Part shown: positions 25,676 to 34,544 of the stretch, piece by piece
Layout: each line of letters starts with the position of its first letter
How positions within the stretch are numbered: position 1 is the stretch's first letter
From: Sulfobacillus thermotolerans
Lineage (GTDB): Bacteria > Bacillota > Sulfobacillia > Sulfobacillales > Sulfobacillaceae
Direction: 5' to 3'
NCBI GenBank assembly: GCA_002951815.1
Contig: CP019454.1
Coordinates: 1,922,001-1,986,000 of the forward strand
DNA length: 64,000 bases
Position numbers and translations under genes: made by a program
Notes under the pieces: generated by a model
Database searches by the model: none
Seen by the model: only the letters and a program-made list of their open reading frames with translations
What the model was told of the DNA's origin: nothing

Positions 25676-27336
25676 CCGGTGCAGAATTGGCGTGGGAAGT
25701 TTTGTCGAAACTCGGTACAACGGTTGTGTTTGGTGTGCCAGGCGGCGCCATTCTTCCTTTAGTAGACTCGTTAGCAACCCGCAAAGACAACCCCATTGAA
25801 TTTGTGGTGTCTCGTCATGAAGCAGCTTCGATTCACGCGGCCGATGGTTATGCCCGTGTGACCGGAAAACCCGCCATTGCCATGGCGACTTCGGGCCCGG
25901 GAGGGACTAACGTCATTACTGGTCTTGTGACCGCTATGACCGATTCTGTTCCGATTGTTTTGTTGATTGGTCAAGTGCCGACCACCCTCATTGGTACCGA
26001 TGCCTTCCAAGAGGCGGATTTGTTTAATATGACAATGCCTGTGGTAAAACACAGTTGGCGTATTTCGGATCCCAGTCAGGTGGCCGATGTCTTAATTGAG
26101 GCGTATGAGACCGCACGGCGTGGCCGTCCTGGCCCAGTGGTGGTGGAATTTCCTAAGAACATTCAGTTCATGGAGTGCCCGCCGTGGGAATTTCAGCCGA
26201 AGCAAGAAGAACAGGCTGAATGGGATGAGAAGCCCCTGGTGTTGGCGCGTATTAAGTCCTATCTGCGCAACGCGAAACGGCCCTTACTATACATTGGCGG
26301 CGGTGTCGTTTCAAGCGGGACCCAGGAGTATGTGCGTCAAATTGCCGAAACCTATCAATGTCCCGTTGCTCATACTCTGATGGGAGTGGGAGCATTTCCT
26401 AGCACCCATCCATTGGCGCTCGGGATGTTGGGGATGCATGGCACGTGGTATGCGAACAATGCCATTCAAAATGCGGACCTTATTTTAGCCCTTGGAGTGC
26501 GTTTTGACGATCGCGTCACGGGCAAACTGGATGAATTTGCTCCGAATGCTCACATTATCCATGTGGAAGTCGATGCGGCAGAACTGAGTAAATTGGTTCC
26601 GGCAGACATTGCCATTCGTGGAGATCTGCGAACCATTCTACCGAAGTTTGTCGAAATGGTTCCCGCACGCACCAACGAGGAGTGGTGGGCGACCATTAAT
26701 GAATGGAAAAAGGATCATCCCCTGCGTCCCCCTGCGGCTCCTGACGGGAGTATCGCGACGCCCAAGGTGATGGAAATCGTCAATCGCCATCTCCAAGCTG
26801 ACGACATTGTGGTGACGGAGGTTGGTCAACATCAGATGTGGGCCGCTTTATATCTCCGCCGGGAAAAGCCACGGACTTTTCTCACCTCAGGAGGCGCCGG
26901 AACGATGGGTTATGGGTTTCCCGCGGCGATGGGCGCACAGTTTGCTGCTGAAGGGCACCGTGTGGTCCTTCTGGCGGGAGACGGGAGCTTTCAGATGAAT
27001 TTGCAAGAAATGGGCACCGTGGCCCAATACAAGATCCCCATCTGGATGATTGTCCTTAATAATCAGGGACATGGCATGGTACGACAGTGGCAAGACCTTT
27101 TTCATGGCCAACGCCGTATTGGTGTCGACTTGTTGAATCCCGACTTTGTGCGACTGGCACAGTCATTTGGTATCCCAGGCTTTAGTGTGAATTCTGAAGA
27201 GGCCTTGGAAGAAGCCTTACAAACTATGGAGACGATCGAGGGGCCGATTATGCTTGAAGTTCGGGTGCCACAGGATGAACATGTTTTTCCAATGGTCCCG
27301 GCGGGGCAGCCATTATCAATGGTTCTAGAAGGATAA
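25672..27336 (+). CDS. ilvB: Acetolactate synthase catalytic subunit
   Basis: Thiamine-diphosphate enzyme of 554 residues making acetolactate or acetohydroxybutyrate from pyruvate. FGVPGGAILPLVDSL (about 20-34), SRHEAASIHAADGYAR with the catalytic Glu, ATSGPGGTN, and the cofactor motif GDGSFQMNLQEMGT to LNNQGHGMVRQWQDLF (about 436-475) are all present. The last motif reads NQGHG where NQYLG is common. ATG 25672 follows GAGGAGGAGA and overlaps leuB. The regulatory partner is the first gene of the operon. Confidence 0.94.
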   Translation: MTGAELAWEVLSKLGTTVVFGVPGGAILPLVDSLATRKDNPIEFVVSRHEAASIHAADGYARVTGKPAIAMATSGPGGTNVITGLVTAMTDSVPIVLLIGQVPTTLIGTDAFQEADLFNMTMPVVKHSWRISDPSQVADVLIEAYETARRGRPGPVVVEFPKNIQFMECPPWEFQPKQEEQAEWDEKPLVLARIKSYLRNAKRPLLYIGGGVVSSGTQEYVRQIAETYQCPVAHTLMGVGAFPSTHPLALGMLGMHGTWYANNAIQNADLILALGVRFDDRVTGKLDEFAPNAHIIHVEVDAAELSKLVPADIAIRGDLRTILPKFVEMVPARTNEEWWATINEWKKDHPLRPPAAPDGSIATPKVMEIVNRHLQADDIVVTEVGQHQMWAALYLRREKPRTFLTSGGAGTMGYGFPAAMGAQFAAEGHRVVLLAGDGSFQMNLQEMGTVAQYKIPIWMIVLNNQGHGMVRQWQDLFHGQRRIGVDLLNPDFVRLAQSFGIPGFSVNSEEALEEALQTMETIEGPIMLEVRVPQDEHVFPMVPAGQPLSMVLEG

Positions 27337-27373
27337 CAGCATCGTGACGCTTGCAAAACAGGAGGAACATGGG

Positions 27374-28273
27374 ATGGATGAACTAAAGGTCTATTTTAAC
27401 GGAGTAATGGTACCCGGTAGTGAGGCCCGCGTATCCGTGTTTGATCATGGGTTTCTTTATGGGGATGGGATTTTTGAAGGCATTCGGGCATATGAAGGAC
27501 GTGTATTTAAACTCGCCGAGCATCTTGACCGGCTTTACGATTCCGCCAAAAGTATTCTTTTGGAAATTCCTTATACAAAAGAGGAATTATCCGAGGCCGT
27601 GTGCGCTACCGTGCGCGCAAACAATTTGCAAGATGCCTATATTCGCTTAGTTGTTTCACGCGGTAAAGGCGATTTGGGATTAGATCCTAACAAATGTCCT
27701 GTGCCTAGTGTGATTATCATTGCGGACCGGATTGCCCTATATCCGGAAGAGTTGTATCTTAATGGCCTACAACTAGCGTCGGTTTCCACGAGGCGCCCAG
27801 CGACCGATGTGCTTAATCCCTCTATTAAGTCCCTCAATTACCTCAACAACATTCTTGCGAAGATTGAGGCGAACTTGCGCGGGCTACCAGAGGTAGTCTT
27901 ATTGAACCACCAAGGCTACGTGGTGGAGGGTACAGGCGACAATATTTTTATTGTCAAAAATGGCGAGCTCCTGACTCCTCCCGTCTATGCGGGAATTCTT
28001 AACGGCATTACCCGCCAATGCGTTATGGAGTTGGCGCGCGACATGGGGATTCCTTGCCGTGAGCAAAACCTGACCCTGCATGACCTGTACAATGCCGATG
28101 AGTGCTTTTTAACGGGGACAGCTGCAGAAATTGTGCCGGCGGTCGGATGTGATGGGCGTGTGATTGGGGATGGAATGGTTGGTCCAATTACGAAGCAGAC
28201 ACTCGAGGCGTTTAAACGGTATTCCCGTTCGACGGGAGTTCCCGTTTATGATAAAAATGTGGCGACCGCATGA
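27374..28273 (+). CDS. ilvE: Branched-chain amino acid aminotransferase
   Basis: PLP-dependent fold-type IV aminotransferase of 299 residues, the usual IlvE length. VFDHGFLYGDGIFEGIRAY (about 24-42) and the Schiff-base lysine within SIKSLNYLNNILAK (about 150) are typical, as are EGTGDNIFIVKNG and LTGTAAEIVPA near the C terminus. ATG 27374 has AGGAGGA 7 bases before it; an upstream GTG at 27344 is less likely. D-alanine aminotransferase and aminodeoxychorismate lyase share the fold, but the operon supports IlvE. Confidence 0.93.
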   Translation: MDELKVYFNGVMVPGSEARVSVFDHGFLYGDGIFEGIRAYEGRVFKLAEHLDRLYDSAKSILLEIPYTKEELSEAVCATVRANNLQDAYIRLVVSRGKGDLGLDPNKCPVPSVIIIADRIALYPEELYLNGLQLASVSTRRPATDVLNPSIKSLNYLNNILAKIEANLRGLPEVVLLNHQGYVVEGTGDNIFIVKNGELLTPPVYAGILNGITRQCVMELARDMGIPCREQNLTLHDLYNADECFLTGTAAEIVPAVGCDGRVIGDGMVGPITKQTLEAFKRYSRSTGVPVYDKNVATA

Positions 28274-29100
28274 CAGATGTGCCCGTGATTTATTATCAAG
28301 GCTCGCCGGGGGCTTTTAGTGAAGCCGCTATCTTGTCGCATTGGCCGCATGCAAAAGCTAAAGGGTTTGAGACTTTTGCGTTGACATTCCAAGCGCTATT
28401 GGACGACCCCAACGCGGTAGGTCTTCTCCCAATTGAAAATGCCTACCGCGGCCCCGTGTATGATGTGCTGGATTTGTTGACAGCTTCTGCCCCATTATCT
28501 ATTTGGGCGGAAGCTGTCCAGCCCGTCGAGTTAGCGTTGATGGCCTATGGACATCAAGACTTGTCGCGCCTGCGCCGGGTTCGGTCGCATCCCCAAGCGC
28601 TTATGCAAAGTCAAAAATTTTGCCAAGAGCATGGGCTCACGGTCGAAGTGGCCTTAGACACCGCGGGAAGCGCGAAAGAGTTGCTCGAAAATCCCCGGGA
28701 AGATACCGGGGCGATTGCCAGTCCAAGGGCGGCCGAAATATACGGCTTGAGCATTGTCCGTACGGGAATTCAGGACCATCCGGATAACCGGACACGGTTT
28801 TGGCTGCTGAGTCAAAAGCAACTGACTATTGAATCGCCGCTGGGATTAACCAAAACCAGTGGGGTTGTGGATTTGCCAGACGAACCCGGCTCGTTGGTTG
28901 CGTATTTGCAGGAGTTTCAAAAAGCGGGCATCAATTTGTCTAAGGTCGAGTCGCGGCCGAGACCGGGGGCGCCGTTTGCCTATCGGTTTTGGATCGATGC
29001 GGTCGGAACGGTGGATGCATTAAACGCCGCGTGGTCGGCTGGGGCGTCCCACGCGGAGTGGTCTCGCCGTTTTGGCACCTACCCCGTGTTAAGTCAATAA
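28270..29100 (+). CDS. pheA: Prephenate dehydratase
   Basis: Converts prephenate to phenylpyruvate, for phenylalanine. A 276-residue stand-alone PheA: GSPGAFSEAA (about 11-20), PIENAYRGPVYDVLDLL, and the catalytic Thr in NRTRFWLL (about 173-180), then a C-terminal ACT domain with LPDEPGSLVAYLQEF and the Phe-binding ESRPRPG (about 225-231). The ATG overlaps the ilvE stop by four bases. Its presence at the end of a leucine-responsive operon ties aromatic to branched-chain synthesis; IlvE can transaminate phenylpyruvate. Confidence 0.93.
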   Translation: MTDVPVIYYQGSPGAFSEAAILSHWPHAKAKGFETFALTFQALLDDPNAVGLLPIENAYRGPVYDVLDLLTASAPLSIWAEAVQPVELALMAYGHQDLSRLRRVRSHPQALMQSQKFCQEHGLTVEVALDTAGSAKELLENPREDTGAIASPRAAEIYGLSIVRTGIQDHPDNRTRFWLLSQKQLTIESPLGLTKTSGVVDLPDEPGSLVAYLQEFQKAGINLSKVESRPRPGAPFAYRFWIDAVGTVDALNAAWSAGASHAEWSRRFGTYPVLSQ

Positions 29101-29149
29101 GGCTGTAAAGAATCGTGTTGGGTTGGCCGGCTCTAATCTAGGAAGTTTT

Positions 29150-29359
29150 GGTGCGAGCGGGGCCTAACAACCAATAACCGAAAAACCGTTTGCATTTACG
29201 CCGGGGTTGTCAACCCCGGCAATTCTACGCTGACGTATGCGGTTTTATACTTCTTTTCGTTTTCGCTTGATGCTATGCTACAAGGTGATGTCAGTTCCCA
29301 AAAAATGACGCCGAAGCGAGCAAAGAGGCCGGGCATCTCGGAACTGTGGCCGGCCTTTT
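29150..29359 (+). promoter_or_regulatory. Unassigned structured leader with intrinsic terminator before the thiamine genes
   Basis: The 300-base gap 29101-29401 contains at least three stems: GCCGGGGTT/AACCCCGGC (9 bp, 3-base loop) inside an AAAACC/GGTTTT helix, a CGCTT/AAGCG helix around a smaller stem, and a terminator AGGCCGG (29326-29332) with CCGGCCT (29350-29356) followed by T. This layout resembles a riboswitch or attenuator. The conserved TPP riboswitch segments (CTGAGA and the ACCTGAT region) were looked for and not found, nor a T-box sequence. The ligand is unknown. Confidence 0.5.
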
Positions 29360-29401
29360 AGTCTGCAACATCATTCGGCGATGGGTGAATGGAGGAACGT
29401 T

Positions 29402-30472
29402 GTGGGAAAGTCAGAAATGCCAGCAATGGGAAAAATTTCTCCGGAAGTGTTTCGGGACTATGTTTATCCCAATTTGGGACAAGACCGGCCTGAAGTGTTG
29501 GTTGGACCGCGTTCAGGCGTGGACATTGCGATTACTCGGGTCGCTCCGGGAACCGTAATGGCGACGACGACCGATCCGGTTTTTATAGTGCCGGCTTATG
29601 GATGGGAACGGGCGGCTTGGTTTGCCGTTCATATTCTGGCGTCGGATGCGGCTACGTCTGGACTGCCGCCCTCGTTAATGACGGTTGACTTAAATCTCCC
29701 CCTTACCATTACTACGCAAGATTTTCAAAAGCTCTGGGAAGCCTTTGCTAAAACATGTCAATCATTGGGCATTGCTGTCGTGTCAGGCCATACCGCGCGT
29801 TACGAAGGTTGCGATTTCCCTATGGTGGGAGGGGCCACTGTGATGAGTATTGGCCCGGAAGATCGCTACGTCACGACGGCCATGGCTGAGGTTGGTGATC
29901 TGTTGCTATGTACCAAAGGCGCAGCCATTGAAACAACCGGTCTAATGGCTGCAACATTTCCTGATTATATCCGTCAGCATCTGGGGCATGATCTCTGGGC
30001 ACGGGCCGATGCGCTATTTGATGAGATGACTGTCGTAACAGATGCCTTAACAGCGGCTGCACAAGGGGTTCGGTCCCAGGGCGTGACGGCGATGCATGAT
30101 GCCACCGAATGCGGGGTTGTGGGTGGCGTGTATGAGATTGCCGAAGCCTCAGGGCTAGGCGTAGTGATGCGTGACGAGGCGGTGATTGTGCGGGAAGAGA
30201 CCAAAGCCATTTGCGATCTGACCGGCATCGACCCTCTCATTGCCATTAGCGAGGGCACCTTGTTGCTAACGGTCAAACCCCATGCGGTGGATAAAGTGAT
30301 GCGGGCATTAAAGGCGCAAGGCATTGACGTGTCAGTCATTGGGGAAATGCGTCCAGCGTCTGAGGGCATGTGGCGGGAGGCTCATGGGCGACGGATGCCC
30401 TTGGTACATCCGCGCATTGATCCGTTTTGGGCGGCGTTTGGCGCTTTGGCCGCCGGGAGATCGCCCAAATGA
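29402..30472 (+). CDS. AIR synthase-related protein (HypE/ThiL-like fold)
   Basis: A 356-residue protein of the PurM/HypE/ThiL/SelD superfamily. RSGVDIAITRVAPG and TTDPVFIVP in the N-terminal half fit the ATP-binding part; TKGAAIETTGLMAA and AMHDATECGVVGGVYEIAEASGLG (two adjoining segments) fit the second domain. The cysteine or selenocysteine segment of SelD is absent. GTG 29402 has GGAGGA at 29391; ATG 29381 lies before that site. It overlaps thiD and heads a thiamine operon, so it may be a ThiL-like kinase or an AIR-related enzyme, an inference. The exact reaction cannot be read. Confidence 0.65.
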   Translation: MGKSEMPAMGKISPEVFRDYVYPNLGQDRPEVLVGPRSGVDIAITRVAPGTVMATTTDPVFIVPAYGWERAAWFAVHILASDAATSGLPPSLMTVDLNLPLTITTQDFQKLWEAFAKTCQSLGIAVVSGHTARYEGCDFPMVGGATVMSIGPEDRYVTTAMAEVGDLLLCTKGAAIETTGLMAATFPDYIRQHLGHDLWARADALFDEMTVVTDALTAAAQGVRSQGVTAMHDATECGVVGGVYEIAEASGLGVVMRDEAVIVREETKAICDLTGIDPLIAISEGTLLLTVKPHAVDKVMRALKAQGIDVSVIGEMRPASEGMWREAHGRRMPLVHPRIDPFWAAFGALAAGRSPK

Positions 30473-31266
30473 TGGCGAGAGCTTTGACGATTGCAGGATC
30501 GGATTCGGGGGGCGGGGCTGGCATTCAGGCTGACCTGAAAACCTTTATGGCATTTTCTGTTTTTGGAATGTCGGCGATTACTGCCATCACCGTGCAAAAC
30601 ACGGTTGGTGTTGAACGTGTCCAAGCGTTGGATCCCGAAGTCGTGGGGGCGCAAATCGACGCCGTCACTCGGGACTTGGGTACAGATGCTATCAAGATTG
30701 GCATGTTGTTTTCGAAGCCCATCATTGAGGTAGTCGCAGAGCGGCTACGCCAATGGCCTGGCATTCCTGTCGTCCTTGATCCCGTGATGCGCGCCAAAGG
30801 AGGGGCACCCCTTCTCGATCCTGGCGCGGAAAAGGCTTTGCGTGATGTACTGTTGCCCCTTGCCACCGTCGTGACTCCCAACTTGCCAGAAGCCTCGGCG
30901 TTAGTGGGATTTCCTGTGCAAACCCGTGCCGATATGCAAAAGGCTGCGCATGTTCTAGAGAATTTGGGGGTCCCCTTTGTGTTGGTCAAAGGCGGTCATT
31001 TGGCGGACGAAGAGGCGGTGGATTTATTGCTACATGAGGGCCGGGAAACATGGCTATCGGCTCCGCGAATCGAGACCTTGCATACACATGGCACGGGCTG
31101 TACCCTATCAAGTGCGATTGCCGCAGGCTTGGCGCGTCACGACAATATCGAGCAGGCGATTTCGACTGCCAAGGAGTATGTTACGCAAGCCATTCGTCAT
31201 GCTCCGGGGCTTGGGCACGGACATGGGCCATTGCTTCACCACTGGGGGCAATCGCCATGGATTTAA
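30469..31266 (+). CDS. thiD: Hydroxymethylpyrimidine (phosphate) kinase
   Basis: Phosphorylates the thiamine pyrimidine. A 265-residue ribokinase-fold protein with AGSDSGGGAGIQADLK (about 8-23), VLDPVMRAKGG (about 102-112), and the anion-hole and catalytic Asp-like segment THGTGCTLSSAIAAGLA (about 206-222). The ATG at 30469 or 30472 overlaps the preceding stop, with GGGAG upstream. The next gene, thiE, starts inside its last codons. Confidence 0.93.
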   Translation: MMARALTIAGSDSGGGAGIQADLKTFMAFSVFGMSAITAITVQNTVGVERVQALDPEVVGAQIDAVTRDLGTDAIKIGMLFSKPIIEVVAERLRQWPGIPVVLDPVMRAKGGAPLLDPGAEKALRDVLLPLATVVTPNLPEASALVGFPVQTRADMQKAAHVLENLGVPFVLVKGGHLADEEAVDLLLHEGRETWLSAPRIETLHTHGTGCTLSSAIAAGLARHDNIEQAISTAKEYVTQAIRHAPGLGHGHGPLLHHWGQSPWI

Positions 31267-31868
31267 GTTTGCACGTTTTGGTGGACCCGTTTGCCTTGTC
31301 TGAAGAATCCTTACGGAGTGGCGTGCAAGCCATCGCTCTGGGAGGGGCGACGGTCGTGCAAATGCGCAGCAAAGACCGGTCAACACGCGAGTTAATAGAC
31401 GGTGGGCGCATGCTCAAGGCATTATGTCAGAAGTATGGGTTGGCGTTTATCGTCAATGATCGGGTCGATGTGGCTTTAGCGTTAGGAGCCGATGGGGTTC
31501 ATGTGGGGCAAGACGACATGCCCGTCTCCATGGTGAGAACGTTAGCGTCGCAGTTGACGGTCGGGTTATCCGTCAGTTCGCTACAAGAAGTGTTGGCGGC
31601 TGAGGCTAGTCCCCCGGACTATTTTGGTATGGGGCCCGTCTTTGCGACGGCATCAAAATCTGATGCTGGCCCGGCTGTGGGCACAAGTAAGCTTCGAGAA
31701 TGGACTAGGGTCGCACAGGCCATGGCACCGGTTGTGGCCATTGGAGGCATTAGCTTGGAGAATGCAGGGGCGGTGTGGCAGTGCGGGGTTAACGGGATTG
31801 CCGTCATCTCTGCTGTCTGGCAAGCAGCGGACAAACAAGAAGCGTGCCGCAGATTAAGAGAGCACTAA
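31257..31868 (+). CDS. thiE: Thiamine-phosphate synthase
   Basis: Joins the pyrimidine diphosphate and thiazole phosphate. A 203-residue TIM barrel with VVQMRSKDRSTREL (about 30-43), VNDRVDVALALGADGVHVGQ (about 64-83), GMGPVFATASKSDAGPA (about 122-138) and AIGGI (about 160). ATG 31257 lies 8 bases after GGGGG and overlaps the thiD end by ten bases; the longer in-frame extension runs antisense to family expectation and is rejected. TenI is a close relative, but the catalytic phosphate-binding residues here fit ThiE. Confidence 0.88.
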   Translation: MDLSLHVLVDPFALSEESLRSGVQAIALGGATVVQMRSKDRSTRELIDGGRMLKALCQKYGLAFIVNDRVDVALALGADGVHVGQDDMPVSMVRTLASQLTVGLSVSSLQEVLAAEASPPDYFGMGPVFATASKSDAGPAVGTSKLREWTRVAQAMAPVVAIGGISLENAGAVWQCGVNGIAVISAVWQAADKQEACRRLREH

Positions 31869-31885
31869 TAAAGGGGTGAAGACCC

Positions 31886-32548
31886 ATGACGATGGTAAAC
31901 CGATTAAAAGATTCGGCTACGGATCAATGGCAGCAGTTGATTCACCACCCATTTGTCGCCGGAATCGGGGAGGGCACCGTGTCACATCGGCAGTTTGGGT
32001 ATTTTTTGACGCAAGATGCTCTTTATCTAGGGGATTTTTTGTCCACACTCGCCGTTGCCGCGTCGCGTGCTCCAAGACGGGAATGGACAGAAACGCTCTT
32101 GCGCCACGCGGAGAATGTGACGACTGTGGAAACGGCGCTCCATGCTTCGCTGTTGCCAGCATTTGGCGTGTCGGCCGCGGATCTGGGCAGGGCAGTGCCT
32201 GGTTTAGCGACCATCGCATATACGGACCATTTGGTGCGAACGGCGTGGAGCCGCACCTGGCCGGCAACGATGGCGGCGGTCTTGCCGTGCTACCTCAGCT
32301 ATCAAGAAATCGGCATTCATCTCAAGGCGCATTACCATTCGCCTGACCCGCTCTATCAACAGTGGATTGAGACGTATGCGGGAGATGAGTACGGCCAAGC
32401 GGTCGAGGAACTATTGGCCATTGTGAACGCGATGGCGGTTGATGAAGCAGATTGGCCGCAGGTGCAGAACGTATTTGAACGGTCCGTAGGATATGAATAT
32501 CTATTTTGGAGTCAAGCGGCCACCGAGGGACATCTTATCGACCGTTAG
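31886..32548 (+). CDS. tenA: TenA family aminopyrimidine aminohydrolase (thiaminase II)
   Basis: Salvages the thiamine pyrimidine from degraded thiamine. An all-helical 220-residue protein with the TenA pattern: HHPFVAGIGEGTVSHRQFGYF (two adjoining pieces, from residue 20), DALYLGDF, the LPCYLSYQEIG segment with a conserved cysteine (about 133), and AGDEYG. A final FWSQAATEGH segment carries the usual late aromatic and Glu. AAGGGGTGA precedes the ATG. It ends the thiamine operon and meets a convergent gene one base later. Confidence 0.88.
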   Translation: MTMVNRLKDSATDQWQQLIHHPFVAGIGEGTVSHRQFGYFLTQDALYLGDFLSTLAVAASRAPRREWTETLLRHAENVTTVETALHASLLPAFGVSAADLGRAVPGLATIAYTDHLVRTAWSRTWPATMAAVLPCYLSYQEIGIHLKAHYHSPDPLYQQWIETYAGDEYGQAVEELLAIVNAMAVDEADWPQVQNVFERSVGYEYLFWSQAATEGHLIDR

Positions 32549-32549
32549 T

Positions 32550-33164
32550 TTAGGGATAGGGCAGGACTAAGGGGACCCGGTGGGTTGCCACGACTTGGCT
32601 GTTGGGGGCAATTTTATATAAAATCGTGTCGTGGATTTGATCCCAAAGCGTCTCGGACAGCGCGCACTGGACCCCTACGGTTTGTGAAAAATCAACGGAG
32701 ACGTTTAACGCATTATCCGCCATGAATTTTTTAAGGGGCTCCCATTGGGAGTAGGGGACGAGCAAGTGAATCTCAATCCCTTCTTGCTCTTGGCCCAGTT
32801 TCGCCTGGGCAAGAGCCTCTTTTGCTGCGTCTTGATAAGCATGCACAAGGCCGCCCGTTCCCAGCTTTGTGCCCCCAAAATAACGAACCGTGATAAGCAT
32901 GGTGTGAATCAGGTGATGTTTTTGCAAAAGGGCTAAAGTGGGGGCTCCTGCGGTGCCTTGAGGCTCCTTGTCGTCGGTCATGCGCTCATGACCTGGATCT
33001 AAAATATAGGCCCAGACGTAATGGGTGGCCTTGGGCCATTGATTTTGAACCGAGGTTAATCGGGATAAAGCCTCGTCATGCGTGCGCACGTGATAGGCGA
33101 CACTAATAAACCGTGATTGCTTAATAATCTTTTCAACGGGGATGCCTTGAATGACCGTGAGCAC
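32550..33164 (-). CDS. YigZ/IMPACT family protein
   Basis: A 204-residue protein of the UPF0029/IMPACT family, with KATHYVWAYIL and the signature DDKEPQGTAGAP (about 78-89) and RYFGGTKLGTGGLVHAYQDA (about 103-122), followed by a C-terminal ferredoxin-like domain. The role in bacteria is not settled; links to translation have been proposed. GTG 33164 has AAAGGAGAG 7 bases upstream and fits the family N terminus; a TTG start further up is less likely. Confidence 0.88.
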   Translation of the reverse strand: MLTVIQGIPVEKIIKQSRFISVAYHVRTHDEALSRLTSVQNQWPKATHYVWAYILDPGHERMTDDKEPQGTAGAPTLALLQKHHLIHTMLITVRYFGGTKLGTGGLVHAYQDAAKEALAQAKLGQEQEGIEIHLLVPYSQWEPLKKFMADNALNVSVDFSQTVGVQCALSETLWDQIHDTILYKIAPNSQVVATHRVPLVLPYP

Positions 33165-33308
33165 GACAAGCTCTCCTTTCTCTCTGCATAGCATATATTA
33201 GGATGCAATGGCAGACTAGCCACTTTTTAGCGTCCATGGTATCGTACACTTGAGATGAAACAAAACATGAAGGTGGTTGCGAGCCACGCGCATGATGGAG
33301 GTGAATGA

Positions 33309-34544
33309 ATGGACATGGTTCCCGCATCAGGACAAGACCTTAAGCAGTCGTCAGATTGGATTGACTGGTTGGCCACCCACCATGATGCAACCTTAAGCCT
33401 CCATCCCGAAGTGATGATTTTGGCTGCCCGTTATGGAGACGGTCATTTGCGAGCGGCTAAAGCAGTGGCCTTACAACTTCTCTTGATGGACAGTCAGATT
33501 AGCCTGGGCATTTTGGATTATTACCGATTTGTCAATCCGGGCCTAGATAATCTTATTCGTTGGGGCTATTTGACAAGCGTGAAACGGGCGCCGTCATTGT
33601 GGCGTTGGTTCTATATGTCAACGCAAAGTATCGATCCCATGTCGCATACCCAGCGCATGATTAATCATATCGGCATGAGACGATTCTATACGGCGTTAAA
33701 GGATGCTCCGCCCAAATTGATTGTGTCGACTTATCCTACGGCGGCGGGAGTGGTCTCAACGCTGAAGCAGCAGGGCAAGCTCGACGCCATTAACTTTGTG
33801 GTGATGACCGATTACAGCGTTCATTCGCAGTGGATTCATCCCGCCGTTGACATGTACTTCGTCGGTAGCGAAGATATGCGTAACGAATTACTCGACCGTA
33901 AGGTGCCTGACAGCAAAATTATGGTGTCGGGAATTCCGGTGGATGAGCGCTTTCAAGAAGAGGTCGATATAGAACGGGTGAAAGCGTCGTTAAACGTGGA
34001 TGCTACTTTGCCGATTTTATTATTTATGGGCGGCGCTTATATGCCCATCGGGGAATATGTTCAAGTCCTTAAGATTCTGGATCAAGTGCGGGTACCGCAT
34101 ACAACCATTGTGATTGCTGGCCATGAAGCCGTGCGGATGAACTTGGCCAAACAATACTTGCCGCAGGCGGCGAATCCTATGGTCGTGCTAGGCTACGTGA
34201 ATAATGTCCACGAATTGATGGCGATATCCTCGTTGCTCATTAGCAAGGCAGGAGGGCTTACGACAACGGAGTCGCTATGTCGAGGGCTGCCCACGATCAT
34301 TTATCGGCCCATTCCGGGCCAAGAGGACGCCAACGCCGAATTTTTGGTGCGTAATGGCGCAGGGCGTCGAGCGCATAGTGAAGAGGATTTGGGGGAGATC
34401 GTGACGCATTTGTTAGAACACCCTTGGGAACTGAAATCCATGGCGCATCAAGCGCGCGCGTTAGGTCATGCCGACGCTGCGCAGATTGTGGCACAACAAA
34501 TCTATTTGGCGCTGCAAAATGAGGAAGCTCATGCTCCAGCGTGA
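33309..34544 (+). CDS. Glycosyltransferase of the MGDG synthase/UgtP type
   Basis: A 411-residue GT-B enzyme. The N-terminal ILAARYGDGHLRAAKAVALQ (about 37-56) matches the MGDG synthase domain that binds the lipid acceptor, and ISKAGGLTTTESLCRGLP (about 312-329) with PIPGQEDANAEFL is the sugar-nucleotide site of GT28 proteins. These enzymes put glucose or galactose on diacylglycerol or a similar lipid at the inner membrane face. GGAGGTGA precedes ATG 33309. It overlaps a downstream MFS gene by about 14 bases, and a deacetylase follows. MurG is unlikely, given the N-terminal motif. Confidence 0.82.
   Translation: MDMVPASGQDLKQSSDWIDWLATHHDATLSLHPEVMILAARYGDGHLRAAKAVALQLLLMDSQISLGILDYYRFVNPGLDNLIRWGYLTSVKRAPSLWRWFYMSTQSIDPMSHTQRMINHIGMRRFYTALKDAPPKLIVSTYPTAAGVVSTLKQQGKLDAINFVVMTDYSVHSQWIHPAVDMYFVGSEDMRNELLDRKVPDSKIMVSGIPVDERFQEEVDIERVKASLNVDATLPILLFMGGAYMPIGEYVQVLKILDQVRVPHTTIVIAGHEAVRMNLAKQYLPQAANPMVVLGYVNNVHELMAISSLLISKAGGLTTTESLCRGLPTIIYRPIPGQEDANAEFLVRNGAGRRAHSEEDLGEIVTHLLEHPWELKSMAHQARALGHADAAQIVAQQIYLALQNEEAHAPA

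Noticed and set aside
29101-29401. TPP riboswitch
   Set aside because: Expected from the thiamine genes, but the conserved CTGAGA and pyrophosphate-binding segments are absent.
29402-30472. selD, to pair with selA
   Set aside because: The N-terminal Cys/Sec-Lys segment of SelD is absent, and the gene is coupled to thiD.
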